Below are positions 62,916 to 64,000 of a DNA stretch of 64,000 bases, in pieces (the first letter of the stretch is position 1; each line of letters opens with the position of its first letter). A program made the position numbers and the translations under genes. The notes beneath the pieces are model-generated. The model was not told where the DNA came from, did not search any database, and saw only the letters and a program-made list of their open reading frames with translations. Origin of the DNA: Candidatus Obscuribacterales bacterium (GTDB lineage: Bacteria; Cyanobacteriota; Vampirovibrionia; Obscuribacterales; Obscuribacteraceae); NCBI GenBank assembly GCA_019745415.1, contig JAIETF010000069.1, forward strand, positions 1 to 64,000. Direction: 5' to 3'.

Positions 62916-64000
62916 ATGACTCGAATTTACAAGTTACAGGGTATGCAGGCCACCCTGCGTGTCATTCCCATAGTCTGGACAATAATCTGGTCCACCCGCG
63001 GCTTCTCTCGCTATCATGCCGAAGAGTTTGAAAAGGCACGCAGTTCGGTTGGCGAGGCTGTTGACCGTGAAGAAGAAGCATTGTCGAGCCAAGACTATGA
63101 AGAGTACAGGACACTGGGACGCTGGCTGACCAGAAGACTGCATGATTTGGGACCGACTTTCATCAAGATCGGACAGACTCTCTCAACCCGTGCCGACCTT
63201 TTGCCCTTGCCGGCCATGCTCGAACTAGCTCAGTTGCAAGAGAATGTCGACGCCTTTCCATACGAAGTCGCTCAGGCAGTTATTGAAAGAGAGTTGGGTG
63301 GCAAACCCGAAACACTTTACAAGACTTTCGAGAGAGAAGCACTAGCAGCCGCCAGCCTCTCACAAGCTTACCGAGCCACCTTGCATGATGGCCGCGAAGT
63401 GGTCGTGAAAGTGCAGAGACCTGACCTCTCTAAAGTAATTGTGCTGGATATTCAAATACTTTCGGCCATTGCCGATGAAGTGATGAAATACCCCAGTCTA
63501 TGCAGACACACCGATTGGCCGGGAGTGGTGGAAGAATTCGCCCGCACAATCATGGAAGAAGTGGACTATATCAGGGAAGGTCGCAATGCCGACACTTTCA
63601 GAAGCAACTATCGCAATTTCGACCGCATCTACATTCCTAGAATTATCTGGAAGCTGACAGGAAGACGCGTTCTCACCATCGAATATGTCTCAGGTATCAA
63701 GATCACCGATGTCGAAGGCATTAAGGCCATGGGTCTCGACCCGGAAGAAATCACCCGCACTGGGGCAAACTTCTACCTCAGACAACTCTTGGAAGAAGGC
63801 TTCTTCCATGCCGACCCGCACCCAGGCAATATGCGAGTCATGGCCGACGGCAGAGTCGGTATCTTCGATTTTGGTATGGTTGGCAGACTTTCGCCTGAAC
63901 TGAAGCAGCACCTCGTAAACGCCTTTCTGCATACTGTGCAGAGAGAGTACAGACTATTAGTGGACGATTTTGTCGGCATGGGCTTTCTCAAACCAGAAGC
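62916..64000 (+). CDS. UbiB/AarF-family atypical kinase (partial, continues past the window)
   Basis: At least 361 residues, open at the right edge. ABC1/UbiB hallmarks: KxGQ motif in LGPTFIKIGQTLSTR (~83), Ala-rich loop region AAASLSQAYRA with Lys in VVVKVQRPD, LEEGFFHADPHPGN (~293, catalytic loop) and IFDFGMVGRL (metal-binding Asp). These proteins support quinone synthesis and lipid homeostasis. Start ATG 62916 (MTRIYKLQGMQ) has a weak CAGGG site; GTATGC at 62941 offers another. A hydrophobic stretch follows the N-terminus. Confidence 0.9.
   Translation, partial: MTRIYKLQGMQATLRVIPIVWTIIWSTRGFSRYHAEEFEKARSSVGEAVDREEEALSSQDYEEYRTLGRWLTRRLHDLGPTFIKIGQTLSTRADLLPLPAMLELAQLQENVDAFPYEVAQAVIERELGGKPETLYKTFEREALAAASLSQAYRATLHDGREVVVKVQRPDLSKVIVLDIQILSAIADEVMKYPSLCRHTDWPGVVEEFARTIMEEVDYIREGRNADTFRSNYRNFDRIYIPRIIWKLTGRRVLTIEYVSGIKITDVEGIKAMGLDPEEITRTGANFYLRQLLEEGFFHADPHPGNMRVMADGRVGIFDFGMVGRLSPELKQHLVNAFLHTVQREYRLLVDDFVGMGFLKPE

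Noticed and set aside
62491..62916. Riboswitch or terminator near rph/UbiB
   Set aside because: Only a weak GAGCC/GGCTC hairpin near 62700 without a good T-run; insufficient for a call.

Overview
The window reads as a dense chromosomal segment of a Gram-negative-type, heterotrophic bacterium of roughly even base composition. Genes are closely packed on both strands, several starts are TTG or GTG, and many short operons have 4-nt overlaps. There are no photosynthesis genes. A CofD/YvcK-type factor, a flavin-reductase protein resembling the C-terminal domain of cyanobacterial flavodiiron proteins, a split photolyase and many lineage-specific low-complexity proteins would fit a non-photosynthetic cyanobacterial relative (Melainabacteria/Obscuribacterales type). 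That placement is inference from gene content, not a measured phylogeny.

Layout. 1-4.2 kb: glyoxylate shunt (malate synthase, isocitrate lyase) and an aldo/keto reductase. 4.2-10.2 kb: two unrecognised proteins, an unusual type II NADH dehydrogenase fused to cyclic-nucleotide-binding and CBS domains, a non-coding stretch with a likely structured RNA, and a split photolyase whose two domains are separate overlapping genes in reversed order. A 122-bp remnant of the photolyase 3' end lies 3.1 kb away and forms the tail of another ORF. 10.5-12.5 kb: a Ro60 (Rsr, TROVE+VWA) gene followed immediately by what I read as its YrlA-type Y RNA, a tRNA-mimicking non-coding RNA. 12.5-16 kb: an EF-hand calpain-like protease, a small unknown protein and a TPR protein. 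16-22 kb: miaB, ribD, a phosphofructokinase with pyrophosphate-type residues, and sucCD. 22-34 kb: TPR protein, flavin monooxygenase, patatin, an operon def-RapZ C-domain-yvcK-flavin reductase, a UbiA-family phosphoribosyltransferase, cobU, a YgjP-like metallopeptidase and fabF.

34-40 kb: one 1842-residue repetitive protein. 40-52 kb: cysE, small proteins, acyl-CoA dehydrogenase, rpe, a TOPRIM protein, MATE exporter, RadC-like JAB protein, ispG, a probably inactive sialate-esterase-like protein and TerC. 52-58 kb: etfBA, then a minus-strand cluster with a PhoR/PhoB-like two-component pair, phoU, holA and a LOG-family gene. 58-64 kb: gpmI, an Ala-rich lipoprotein, a DUF2993-type exported protein, rph and the start of a UbiB/AarF kinase that runs off the end.

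Together the genes suggest growth on fatty acids or acetate (acyl-CoA dehydrogenase, ETF, glyoxylate shunt, succinyl-CoA ligase) and attention to phosphate (PhoU/PhoBR, predicted pyrophosphate-dependent PFK). The strongest discovery candidate is the Ro60-Y RNA locus. All calls come from reading the sequence; no database search was run.
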